DNA from: Nitrospirota bacterium
GTDB lineage: Bacteria > Nitrospirota > Thermodesulfovibrionia > JACRGW01
DNA: 15,097 nucleotides
Reading direction: 5' to 3'
NCBI GenBank assembly: GCA_016212195.1
Contig: JACRGW010000112.1
Span: 1-15,097, forward strand
Position numbers and translations under genes: made by a program. The notes beneath the pieces are model-generated. The model saw only the letters and a list, made by a program, of their open reading frames with translations. It did not search any database and had not been told where the DNA came from. Every line of letters begins with the position of its first letter. The stretch's first letter is position 1. Of this stretch, positions 8,741 to 15,097 are shown piece by piece.

Positions 8741-8965
8741 ATGATTTTTTCTCAAAAGAGAGTCGATAGAGGATAACTGACCGAGACAAATCTTCAGGAG
8801 ACTATTAAGAATCCGGTCTATTCGGAGGTTCAGTCTGATGGAAGAATCCGGAAGTGGAAAAGGATCAAAGAGGAGGGTAAGTTTCTCCGCGTAATCTTGC
8901 TTCCAGATGGAGAGACAGTTCATAATGCTTTCTTTGACAGAAGTTTTAAAGGAGAGGTGAAATGA
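8741..8965 (+). pseudogene. Toxin-like small gene upstream of DUF2283, interrupted by in-frame TAA
   Basis: From ATG 8741 the frame reads MIFSQKRVDRG, then TAA at 8774-8776, then continues open for 62 codons to a TGA at 8963-8965: LTETNLQETIKNPVYSEVQS, then DGRIRKWKRI, and LRVILLPDGETVHNAFFDRS. The fragments before and after the stop read in one frame and resemble, from memory, the DUF4258-like small proteins found directly upstream of DUF2283 genes. A single substitution making the TAA (for example from GAA or CAA) would explain it. The TGA overlaps the DUF2283 start (ATGA). The alternative is expression of the 62-codon part alone from a non-ATG start; no good start is seen. Confidence 0.55.
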
Positions 8966-9204
8966 AGATAAAGTATTTTTCGGATATCGACACAGCCTTG
9001 GTTGAGTTCTCCGACCACAAAGTTGCCGAAACAAAAGATATAAACGAGAATATTTACATCGACTTAGATGCTTCAGGTAATTTGGTAGCAATGACTATTG
9101 AGCATGCCCGGCAACAGGCAAGTCTTCCATTTTTGTCTTATGAGCAAATAGAGAAGAAGTCATCAAACAAGGCATTGCAAAAGACGATTAAAGGCCACCG
9201 GTGA
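8962..9204 (+). CDS. DUF2283 protein, probable antitoxin-like partner
   Basis: 80 residues. The N-terminal 50 (MKIKYFSDIDTALVEFSDHK, then VAETKDINENIYIDLDASGN, LVAMTIEHA) match the DUF2283 pattern: short strands, a turn with V-A-E-T, and a D-x-D-x-x-G-N segment. A charged tail follows (QIEKKSSNKALQKTIKGHR). Start overlaps the stop of the broken upstream gene as ATGA, and AGGAGAGG is 4-8 nt upstream, so coupling is expected. DUF2283 genes often pair with a small toxin-like protein; assignment as antitoxin is an inference from that arrangement. Confidence 0.72.
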   Translation: MKIKYFSDIDTALVEFSDHKVAETKDINENIYIDLDASGNLVAMTIEHARQQASLPFLSYEQIEKKSSNKALQKTIKGHR

Positions 9205-9218
9205 TTAGGGATATAAAA

Positions 9219-9330
9219 GACACTTCCCATATTTCTTGACGATGAGAAAATGAGAGGCTATTAAGTCGAGATATTTCCCTAAGGCGGGTTTGCCGCCCTA
9301 AAAGGAAGAATTAATAATGTGGGAAGTGTC
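9219..9330. mobile_element. REP/MITE-like inverted-repeat element in a convergent gap
   Basis: Terminal arms GACACTTCCCATATT (9219-9233) and AATGTGGGAAGTGTC (9316-9330) pair with a single mismatch. Inside is a GC-rich hairpin: GGCGG-GTTTG-CCGCC, flanked by TTCC and GGAA. The surrounding 9205-9414 gap between DUF2283 (plus) and hepT (minus) has no gene. It could be a REP-like, RAYT-mobilised element or a bidirectional terminator. No target duplication is evident. Confidence 0.5.
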
Positions 9331-9414
9331 CCTCATTATTCCTCTTCATTTTCACTACTCTAAGGTTGTCAGAGGAATATAAAGAGTCAATTCTTTCATA
9401 TTAACAATTTATGT

Positions 9415-9846
9415 TCAATCCAAGTTTTTATGTTTCTCAATAATCTTGAGCAGGGTTGCATAAAACTTCTTTATGTCATCCAGTTCATTCACAAGGATAT
9501 TATAAAGCGTCTTTTTATCTATCTGGTTATAAAGGTGCACGATCCTATTTCTGAACTGACTCATTTTAATGTAGGTCTCTGCCATGTCTTTAGCAATGTG
9601 CCCAGCCTCGCTCAAAACCTCTATGATCTCTGTATTTGTATTGGGCGTCTTAAGGCCGAGGGAAGCAATAATATAGCTACCGATATCAAGGAGTGCCTGT
9701 ATGGATGTCTGGAGTATGTGGAGGCTTGCATCGATATTTCTGAAATCAGCAATAAATTCATCATAAGTCTTTGAGGAGAAAAACTTCAATTTCTCAAGGT
9801 TATCAAATATGACATCAATCTTTGTCTGGATATCCTCTTTTTTCAT
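9415..9846 (-). CDS. hepT: HEPN-domain toxin, HepT-like (DUF86)
   Basis: 143-residue all-helical HEPN ribonuclease-type protein. R99, H104 and Y106 form the RX4HXY motif (FRNRIVHLY), the catalytic and AMP-acceptor signature of HepT. In the known MntA-HepT system HepT is a toxic RNase and its motif tyrosine is AMPylated by MntA, which silences it. The MntA gene directly precedes it and overlaps by 4 nt (ATGA), so the pair should be co-translated. Length is typical. The gene runs convergent to DUF2283. Confidence 0.86.
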   Translation of the reverse strand: MKKEDIQTKIDVIFDNLEKLKFFSSKTYDEFIADFRNIDASLHILQTSIQALLDIGSYIIASLGLKTPNTNTEIIEVLSEAGHIAKDMAETYIKMSQFRNRIVHLYNQIDKKTLYNILVNELDDIKKFYATLLKIIEKHKNLD

Positions 9847-10265
9847 AATGTTGCAAGTCTCCTTTTGTAGCCTTCAAAATAGTAGTTATTCATAAATCTA
9901 AGGGTTGGCTCAAAATCGCAGTAATCAGAAATAACTTTTGCTGTAAACCTTATTCTGAAGCTGGTGTCAGCGTCATAAATCAGCTTTCCGGTCTTCAGCA
10001 CATTATGCACAAAGATGAGTCCCTGTCTGTTGAGTTCTATTAAATCCACCTCTTTCACCTGCACGGCATCCGCAATCCTGAATGCCAGATAATCTTCCTC
10101 GTGAATCAATTCCCTTCCTTCCGGGGCATTCTCTTTTAAAAGGATTGCTATATCCACATCACTCATAGGTCCCATTTTTCCTGAAACTTGAGAGCCAAAA
10201 AGATATGCAGTGGCTATGTAGGGATAGTCCTTAAATATATATTTAAGTCTTTCAAACTCAGGCAT
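9843..10265 (-). CDS. mntA: Minimal nucleotidyltransferase antitoxin, MntA-like
   Basis: 140-residue nucleotidyltransferase-fold protein. G24-S25 and D37/D39 make GSX10DXD (GSQVSGKMGPMSDVD), and D74 (KEVDLIEL) supplies the third carboxylate, so the active site looks intact. The known role of this type is to AMPylate and inactivate the HepT toxin encoded next. The end after about residue 100 is less typical and includes a C-rich/aromatic segment (SDYCDFEP, NNYYFEGYKRR). It has its own promoter 25-60 bp upstream. Order antitoxin first, toxin second, with ATGA overlap. Confidence 0.86.
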   Translation of the reverse strand: MPEFERLKYIFKDYPYIATAYLFGSQVSGKMGPMSDVDIAILLKENAPEGRELIHEEDYLAFRIADAVQVKEVDLIELNRQGLIFVHNVLKTGKLIYDADTSFRIRFTAKVISDYCDFEPTLRFMNNYYFEGYKRRLATL

Positions 10266-10296
10266 ATATGATCTCTTATTTAAATTCTAACGATTT

Positions 10297-10325
10297 ATTA
10301 TTCCCTCATTCTTTATTCTTGTCAA
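10297..10325 (-). promoter_or_regulatory. Promoter of mntA-hepT with a dyad over the -35
   Basis: On the minus strand: TTGACA (10325-10320), 17-bp spacer, AATAAT (10302-10297, five of six to consensus). Transcription would start about 25 nt before the mntA ATG. The perfect inverted repeat TTCTTG-T-CAAGAA (10316-10328) covers the -35 and is a candidate operator. Confidence 0.65.
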
Positions 10326-10373
10326 GAAGTATAGTTGTTAATAGTTATTCTAAGCGAACTACTTCCTTTCAAC

Positions 10374-10835
10374 TCACTTTACCCATCCCTCCCACTGGCT
10401 GTACCTCGGGAAGTACATAGCGAAGTAGATCAAGGAAATAAACATAAATGTATAGAAATCGAGCGAGTCTCCTGCTAAAAAGAAAAGGACAAGGCCATAG
10501 ATGGCAACAGATTCGCAGAGGGCATAAGTTATAATAGACATGGTAATCAATCTCTGAATGGATGCTGAAGATTGTCCAGTCTGATAAGATGCTGACATTG
10601 CTCCCCTGCCTGAGAGGATCAGATTCCTTATAAAACGGATAAGGAAGAACTCAGATATGGTTATTCCTAAAAGGATGTATTTCAGGACCCCTGCCTCAGA
10701 AAAAGGAAAGAACCCCACAAACGGGGTAAACTCCTTCTTTATAAACTCAACCACAAAGGCATAGATAAAAACACTCGCAATCATGGCTATGCCGATAATG
10801 GTAGCAATTCTGTAGCCCCTCTTCAGTTCATCCAA
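10374..10835 (-). CDS. Four-helix membrane protein with an ATP-synthase-c-like helix
   Basis: 153 residues, four predicted membrane helices (about 11-30, 52-71, 96-120, 127-143). Helix three reads ALCESVAIYGLVLFFL (105-120), closely resembling the second helix of F-type c subunits (chloroplast: E-A-L-T-IYGLVVAL) with E108 at the ion-binding carboxylate. It is about twice the length of c, carries no recognisable GxGxGxG helix, and has a soluble loop at about 74-92 (SGRGAMSASYQTGQSSAS), so it is at most a distant relative. Start is TTG (10835) with GGAG 9 nt upstream. It follows nadE by 30 nt, apparently same operon. Function unknown. Confidence 0.6.
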   Translation of the reverse strand: MDELKRGYRIATIIGIAMIASVFIYAFVVEFIKKEFTPFVGFFPFSEAGVLKYILLGITISEFFLIRFIRNLILSGRGAMSASYQTGQSSASIQRLITMSIITYALCESVAIYGLVLFFLAGDSLDFYTFMFISLIYFAMYFPRYSQWEGWVK

Positions 10836-10865
10836 AGACTTGATCTCCTTATCTACATCCTGTTG

Positions 10866-12632
10866 TCAGTAGCTCCTGTATTTATTCGTGATAGGGAATC
10901 TCCTGTCCCTGCCAAAGGCCCTCGGTGTGATCTTAATACCCGGAGGCGCCTGCCTCCTCTTGTATTCACTGTTATCTATCATCGTTATCACATTCTTTGC
11001 ACACAGGACATCACAACCCATCTTCAATATTTCTTCAAAACTTCTGTCATCTTCTATATACGCCTTGAGTATAGGGTCAAGGACTTCATAAGGAGGTAGG
11101 ACATCAGAATCCCTCTGGTCAAGTTTTAGTTCTGCTGAAGGTTCTTTCCAGAGAATCCTTTGTGGTATCAGGGTATTTCCTTCCCTTTTATTTCTGTATT
11201 CGCAAAGTTTATAAACCATTGTCTTGGGGACATCCTTTATTACTGCAAACCCTCCTGCCATATCGCCATAGAGGGTTGCATAGCCCACACTCATCTCGGA
11301 TTTATTACCTGTTGTTAGGACAAGCCAGCCGAACTTATTCGAGAAGGCCATGAGGACATTCCCCCTTATCCTCGCCTGGAGGTTTTCCTCTGCCACACCC
11401 TGTGGCATATCCTTAAACTCCCGAGGAAGGGTCTTGAGATATTGTTCAAATATTTCTGTAATTGGTACTTCTATTAATTTTATTCCTAAATTTCTCACAA
11501 GTTCATAGGTATCTTCCCTGCTTTCCTTAGAGGTATACAGTGAGGGTAGAAAGAGTCCCATCACATTTTCCCTCCCTATGGCGTCAACTGCAATAGTGGC
11601 AACAAGGGAGGAGTCGACACCACCGCTAAGACTTATAATCACCTTTATGAATCCGTTCTTCTCTATATAGTCTTTAGTTCCCAGGACAAGAGCCCTGAAG
11701 ATTTCTTCCATTTCGGAAAGTGGTTTTATCTCCCTTTCAGGAATCTGAGGTACTGGTATAGAAAGTCGCTTGTTAGTTATAACAATTTTTTCAGCTTTTC
11801 TTTTCCCTCCAGTTTTAACATTTTTCTCCGGAATATTTATATCATAGAATAGAAGTTCTTCCTCAAAGGCCTTACCCCTTAATACTATTTCGCCTTTTTC
11901 ATTTACAATGATACTCTGACCATCGAAGACGAGTTCGTCCTGCCCGCCAACGAGATTCACATAGGCTATAACAACCTTATTCTCTTTCGCCCTGTTGAGC
12001 AACATCTTTTCTCTTAATAACCTCTTACCTGCATAATAGGGAGAACCATTTATATTGATTATCAATTTTGCCCCTGCGTGTGCTTGAAATCTGGTAGGCC
12101 CCACAGGGAACCATATATCTTCACATATATTCACACCGATAACAATATCATCAATCGTATAGACAGGATATTTCTTTCCTGCCTTAAAATATCTGAATTC
12201 ATCAAAGACCCCATAGTTCGGGAGTAATATCTTATGATAGATATCTATCAGACGGCGATCGTGAATGATAGCAGCAGCATTATATATACTTGCTCCATCC
12301 TTTGAGGTGGAGTCACTCTTCTTATCTACAAAACCAACTATCGCAGTTATCCCACTTGTATTGCGTTTCACTTCTTTCAATGCCTCGAGATTATCCTTTA
12401 TGAATTGTGGCTTGAGTATGAGGTCTTCAGGAGGATAACCAGTGATGGCAAGTTCGGGGAAAGCAACGATGTGGCACTCCGCCTTCTTTGCCTCTTTTAT
12501 ATAATCCTCAATCTTCCTCATATTTCCTTCGAGGTCCCCGACTGTTGAATTTATCTGGGCAAGGGCTATGCGTATCTTCTTACCCTTTTCTTTTCTAATT
12601 TTATTTAATCGCCTTTCTTTTAACCTCTTCAA
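10866..12632 (-). CDS. nadE: Glutamine-dependent NAD+ synthetase
   Basis: 588-residue two-domain enzyme: an N-terminal nitrilase-fold glutaminase and a C-terminal ATP-dependent amidoligase converting nicotinic acid adenine dinucleotide to NAD+. Catalytic triad E60 ([11 protein letters not shown]), K134 (HKILLPNYG) and C170 (GVNICEDIW) is present, as is the pyrophosphate loop SGGVDSS (336-342). The C terminus holds [16 protein letters not shown] and the late PSAELK-x-x-Q-x-D-S motif. The start is TTG at 12632 with GAGGA 6-7 nt before it, inside the end of larC (32-bp overlap). No ATG lies near, so the basic 18-residue leader ([18 protein letters not shown]) is probably real or partly real. Residue numbers count from this TTG. 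Confidence 0.95.
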   Translation of the reverse strand: MKRLKERRLNKIRKEKGKKIRIALAQINSTVGDLEGNMRKIEDYIKEAKKAECHIVAFPELAITGYPPEDLILKPQFIKDNLEALKEVKRNTSGITAIVGFVDKKSDSTSKDGASIYNAAAIIHDRRLIDIYHKILLPNYGVFDEFRYFKAGKKYPVYTIDDIVIGVNICEDIWFPVGPTRFQAHAGAKLIININGSPYYAGKRLLREKMLLNRAKENKVVIAYVNLVGGQDELVFDGQSIIVNEKGEIVLRGKAFEEELLFYDINIPEKNVKTGGKRKAEKIVITNKRLSIPVPQIPEREIKPLSEMEEIFRALVLGTKDYIEKNGFIKVIISLSGGVDSSLVATIAVDAIGRENVMGLFLPSLYTSKESREDTYELVRNLGIKLIEVPITEIFEQYLKTLPREFKDMPQGVAEENLQARIRGNVLMAFSNKFGWLVLTTGNKSEMSVGYATLYGDMAGGFAVIKDVPKTMVYKLCEYRNKREGNTLIPQRILWKEPSAELKLDQRDSDVLPPYEVLDPILKAYIEDDRSFEEILKMGCDVLCAKNVITMIDNSEYKRRQAPPGIKITPRAFGRDRRFPITNKYRSY

Positions 12633-13770
12633 GAATAGTCCTCAAGGGCAGTTTTTTCTTCTTTGCAATCACCCTGCAGTCTTCGTATTCAGGAGTGATT
12701 GAAATGATATCATCACCCCTGAGGCCAACCTTTACATTAATAGTCCCATACTTTGTTTTAACCTTCTCTATCTTCTTCGATAACTTGTATCTTGATACAC
12801 TATGGAATCTCACACCAAAGGTAGTGGTCTCTTTAAATAGTGTATTTATTAAAACACCCATTATTTTCTTTCCAGAAAGTATTGTAAGGAGATTGGCGGG
12901 TCTGTTCTTCTTCATCATTATCGGTGTTATATAGGCATCGAGTGCACCTTCTTCGAGGAGTCTTTCGATGAGATGTTCATAGATCTGTGGATTCATATCG
13001 TCAATATTTGTCTCGACCACAACCACCTCATCCTTATCATAATCCATACCGTCTTCACCAATAAAGAGTCTCAGAACATTGGGGTGTCCTTTTATATCTT
13101 TACTGCCTGCACCATAGCCAATCTTTTCGATCTTAAAAGGAGGCAATGAGATAAAATCATCTGAGATAGCGGCAATAATTGCAGCACCTGTAGGTGTTGT
13201 GAGTTCATAGGATATTCCAGTAGAATATGTGGGGATACCTTTCAGTATCTCTGCTGTAGCTGGAGCAGGGACAGGAAGATCTCCATGTTCAGCTGTAATA
13301 AAACCGCTTCCAAGATTCAAAGGAGAGGAATATATTTTCTCTAAGTTCAGAAGGTTCATACCAATTATCGCCCCGAAGACATCGATAATGCAATCCATTG
13401 CACCGAGCTCATGAAGATGGACTTTTTCAGGGCTTTCTCCGTGGACATTACCCTCTGCCTCAAAAAGCCTCCTCATGATCTTAAGTCCTTTTTCTTTTAT
13501 CTCTGCTGAAAGGGACGATCTCTTAACAATACCCTCAATATCTTTCCATCTCTTTGAACTTTGAACTTTGAACTTTGAACTTATTAATACATCCACCTTC
13601 GTACCCCTAATACCTGCCCTCTTTACCTCCCTTTCTTTTAATTTATAGCCGCTGAGGTTCATTTTGGAGAGTTCCCTTCTCAATCTATTCAGGGGAATCC
13701 CTGCATCCACCATCGCCCCGAGTATCATATCCCCACTTATTCCAGAGAAACAGTCAAAATAGGCTATCAT
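12601..13770 (-). CDS. larC: Nickel-pincer cofactor cyclometallase LarC
   Basis: 389 residues. LarC inserts nickel into the pincer nucleotide made by LarB and LarE. The N terminus [22 protein letters not shown] is diagnostic, with [20 protein letters not shown] (115-134) and the later [20 protein letters not shown] (254-273). This is one continuous frame, unlike L. plantarum where larC1/larC2 need a ribosomal frameshift. Residues 63-73 ([11 protein letters not shown]) come from a heptamer array, in the region where many LarC proteins have a His-rich stretch; only H110, H118 and H120 remain nearby. ATG abuts the larB stop codon (0 nt gap); 3' end overlaps nadE by 32 bp. Confidence 0.93.
   Translation of the reverse strand: MIAYFDCFSGISGDMILGAMVDAGIPLNRLRRELSKMNLSGYKLKEREVKRAGIRGTKVDVLISSKFKVQSSKRWKDIEGIVKRSSLSAEIKEKGLKIMRRLFEAEGNVHGESPEKVHLHELGAMDCIIDVFGAIIGMNLLNLEKIYSSPLNLGSGFITAEHGDLPVPAPATAEILKGIPTYSTGISYELTTPTGAAIIAAISDDFISLPPFKIEKIGYGAGSKDIKGHPNVLRLFIGEDGMDYDKDEVVVVETNIDDMNPQIYEHLIERLLEEGALDAYITPIMMKKNRPANLLTILSGKKIMGVLINTLFKETTTFGVRFHSVSRYKLSKKIEKVKTKYGTINVKVGLRGDDIISITPEYEDCRVIAKKKKLPLRTILEEVKRKAIK
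13552..13584. repeat. AACTTTG heptamer array inside larC
   Basis: Plus strand: partial CTTTG, then AACTTTG three times (13557-13577) and AACTTAT (13578-13584). AACTTAT is also a unit of the atpA-atpG array. Three units make 21 bp, or seven codons, so the array stays in frame. Confidence 0.85.
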
Positions 13771-14520
13771 TTATAACCCCATCATATTTATCCTATGCGC
13801 AAGGCACCCCGCACCGAAGCCATTGTCGATATTCACTACAGCAATCCCGTTGGCGCAGGAGTTTAGCATCGCAAGGAGCGCGGAGAGGCCTTTGAAGCTC
13901 GCACCGTATCCGACACTTGTTGGTACTGCAATAACTGGTTTATCTACAAGCCCTCCTACTACAGAGGCGAGGGCGCCGTCCATACCAGCAACAACGACAA
14001 TCACTCTCGAAGAAATTAATTTATCCCTCTTATCAAAGAGCCTGTGAATGCCTGCAACACCCACATCGTAAATTGTTTCTACAGAACTACCAAGGAAATC
14101 AGTTGTAATTGCTGCCTCCTCCGCTACAGGAATGTCAGATGTTCCCGCTGTTATAACGAGAACCTTCCCTGTCTTTTTATCTTTCCCCTTATTGACTACT
14201 ATCGCCCTTGAGCTTTTATGGTATACGGCACCCTTTTCTATTTTCCTCATAGCCCTATAAACCCTTTCTTTAGCCTTTGTGATTAGAATCCTGTTCCCTT
14301 TCTTGAGTATCCCTTTTGCAATCCCGATTATCTGTTCAGTAGTCTTCCCTTCACCGTAAATCACCTCAGGAAACCCCTGTCTGAGATTTCTATGATGATC
14401 TATATGGGCGAAGGAAAGATCTTCGTAAGGAAGGTGTTTGAGCATCTCTATCGCTTCAGCTGTCTTGATCTTACCTACTCTGATATTATTAAGAAGTTTC
14501 TTTAGATTCTTCTGATCCAT
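13771..14520 (-). CDS. larB: LarB, pyridinium biscarboxylate mononucleotide synthase
   Basis: 249 residues from the ATG at 14520. PurE-like enzyme that carboxylates and hydrolyses nicotinic acid adenine dinucleotide, first step of the nickel-pincer cofactor. The C-terminal PurE-like domain holds TAGTSDIPVAEEAA (124-137), VVAGMDGALASVVGGL (176-191), and PTSVGYGASFKGLSALLAMLN (200-220). C222 (LNSCANG) sits where the L. plantarum LarB nucleophile (Cys221) is expected. An in-frame TTG at 14535 would add GFIQ after an initial Met, but MDQKNLKKLLNNIR agrees better with relatives. larC follows with no gap. No larE or larA is in the window. Confidence 0.92.
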   Translation of the reverse strand: MDQKNLKKLLNNIRVGKIKTAEAIEMLKHLPYEDLSFAHIDHHRNLRQGFPEVIYGEGKTTEQIIGIAKGILKKGNRILITKAKERVYRAMRKIEKGAVYHKSSRAIVVNKGKDKKTGKVLVITAGTSDIPVAEEAAITTDFLGSSVETIYDVGVAGIHRLFDKRDKLISSRVIVVVAGMDGALASVVGGLVDKPVIAVPTSVGYGASFKGLSALLAMLNSCANGIAVVNIDNGFGAGCLAHRINMMGL

Positions 14521-14544
14521 CTGAATGAATCCCAAATCCGATCA

Positions 14545-14589
14545 AATCCCCCTTTACCCCCCCTTTCTAAAGGGGGATTGAGGGGGATT
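14545..14589. repeat. C/G-rich palindrome between gpsA and larB
   Basis: A nearly complete 45-bp palindrome, AATCCCCCTTTACCC on the left and TTGAGGGGGATT on the right. The core CCCCCTTT-CT-AAAGGGGG is a perfect 8-bp stem. It covers two bases of the gpsA stop codon. Similar C-rich dispersed palindromes occur across unrelated bacterial genomes; role may be mRNA processing or termination. Confidence 0.75.
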
Positions 14590-15097
14590 ACTCATCCTTC
14601 AGCCCCCTTGCCATCAAATCCTTCACAACATCCCTCGGGTCTTTATCTTCATAGAGGAGTTTGTAGACCTGTTCTGTTATCGGCATCTCCACCCCGTATT
14701 CCCGTGAGAGTTTATAAGCTGCCCTTGTCGTGTTGATTCCTTCAGCAACCATCTTCATCTCTAAAAGCATATCTTTAAGCTTCATACCCTTTCCAAGTTT
14801 ATATCCAACTGTACGGTTCCTCGACAACTCCCCTGTACAGGTGAGTATTAAGTCACCAAGACCTGAGAGTCCTGAAAAGGTCAATGGATTAGCACCCATC
14901 CTGGCTCCCAGTCTTGAAATCTCCCGGAGTCCCCTTGTTATCATGGCTGCCCTTGCATTATGTCCGTATTCAAGTCCATCTGAAACACCGGAGGCGATAG
15001 CAATTACATTCTTAAGTGCCCCTCCGAGTTCAACACCAATAACATCAGGGTTTGTGTAAACCCTGAAATAAGGCGTATTGAATGCAGTCTGAACCCT
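14588..15097 (-). CDS. gpsA: Glycerol-3-phosphate dehydrogenase (NAD(P)+), C-terminal part
   Basis: Partial: the reading frame is open from the window edge (15097) to the TAA at 14588-14590, 169 codons visible. The ATG at 14944 is internal and not the start. Visible sequence starts [21 protein letters not shown], then [59 protein letters not shown]. The lysine in GGALKN is the conserved catalytic lysine of the family. GpsA makes sn-glycerol 3-phosphate for phospholipid synthesis in the cytoplasm, usually about 330 residues in total. The N-terminal Rossmann domain lies outside the window. It is first in the minus-strand run leading to larB. Confidence 0.95.
   Translation of the reverse strand, partial: RVQTAFNTPYFRVYTNPDVIGVELGGALKNVIAIASGVSDGLEYGHNARAAMITRGLREISRLGARMGANPLTFSGLSGLGDLILTCTGELSRNRTVGYKLGKGMKLKDMLLEMKMVAEGINTTRAAYKLSREYGVEMPITEQVYKLLYEDKDPRDVVKDLMARGLKDE

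Noticed and set aside
8741..8965. Stop-codon readthrough or selenocysteine-like recoding at 8774.
   Set aside because: The codon is TAA, no recoding structure is evident, and a simple nonsense mutation is the more economical explanation.
8717..9091. 124-codon minus-strand frame over the broken toxin-like gene and DUF2283.
   Set aside because: It lies antisense to recognisable protein sequence, has an unusual composition and no ribosome site.
9205..9414. CRISPR-like array or tRNA in the convergent gap.
   Set aside because: Only one inverted pair is present, no repeated spacer-repeat units and no cloverleaf can be drawn.
9430..9774. 114-codon plus-strand frame opposite hepT.
   Set aside because: It is a shadow of the well-supported HEPN gene, whose motif residues are intact on the minus strand.
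14588..14944. Reading gpsA as a complete 118-codon gene starting at 14944.
   Set aside because: The frame stays open to the window edge and the upstream codons encode [10 protein letters not shown] and other conserved GpsA sequence, so it is a partial gene.

Overview
The window is bacterial, roughly 40-45% GC by eye, with K/E/I/R-rich proteins. GmhA (a precursor step for LPS heptose) points to a Gram-negative envelope. The split F-type ATP synthase locus (b', b, delta, alpha, gamma, beta, epsilon, without a and c), the LarB/LarC genes and the LysM protein fit a Nitrospirota- or Desulfobacterota-like lineage. That placement rests on family memory, not on a search.

Plus strand, 1-8.7 kb: gmhA, a secreted LysM protein with a duplicated C-terminal module, then a strong promoter (TTGACA, 17 bp, extended -10) driving atpF'-atpF-atpH-atpA-atpG-atpD-atpC. 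A 60-codon beta-grasp (ThiS/MoaD-like) gene without the usual GlyGly tail and a DUF4337 membrane protein follow in the same direction. Four junctions of the atp operon carry short 7-bp-periodic sequence arrays. One of them supplies the start codon and first codons of atpF. Another sits where the atpG Shine-Dalgarno should be.

8.7-10.3 kb is a small accessory patch. It holds a toxin-like small gene broken by an in-frame TAA, a translationally coupled DUF2283 gene, a 112-bp inverted-repeat element that looks like a REP/MITE, and, on the minus strand, a complete MntA-HepT type toxin-antitoxin pair with its own promoter.

Minus strand, 15.1-10.4 kb: a co-directional, tightly packed series, gpsA (cut by the window edge) - larB - larC - nadE - a four-helix membrane protein. 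LarB and NadE both use nicotinic acid adenine dinucleotide, so the nickel-pincer cofactor branch and NAD synthesis are encoded back to back. The last gene carries a helix closely resembling the ion-binding helix of the ATP synthase c subunit, which is notable beside an atp operon lacking atpE. A C/G-rich palindrome separates gpsA from larB, and a heptamer array is read in frame inside larC where relatives usually have a histidine-rich loop.
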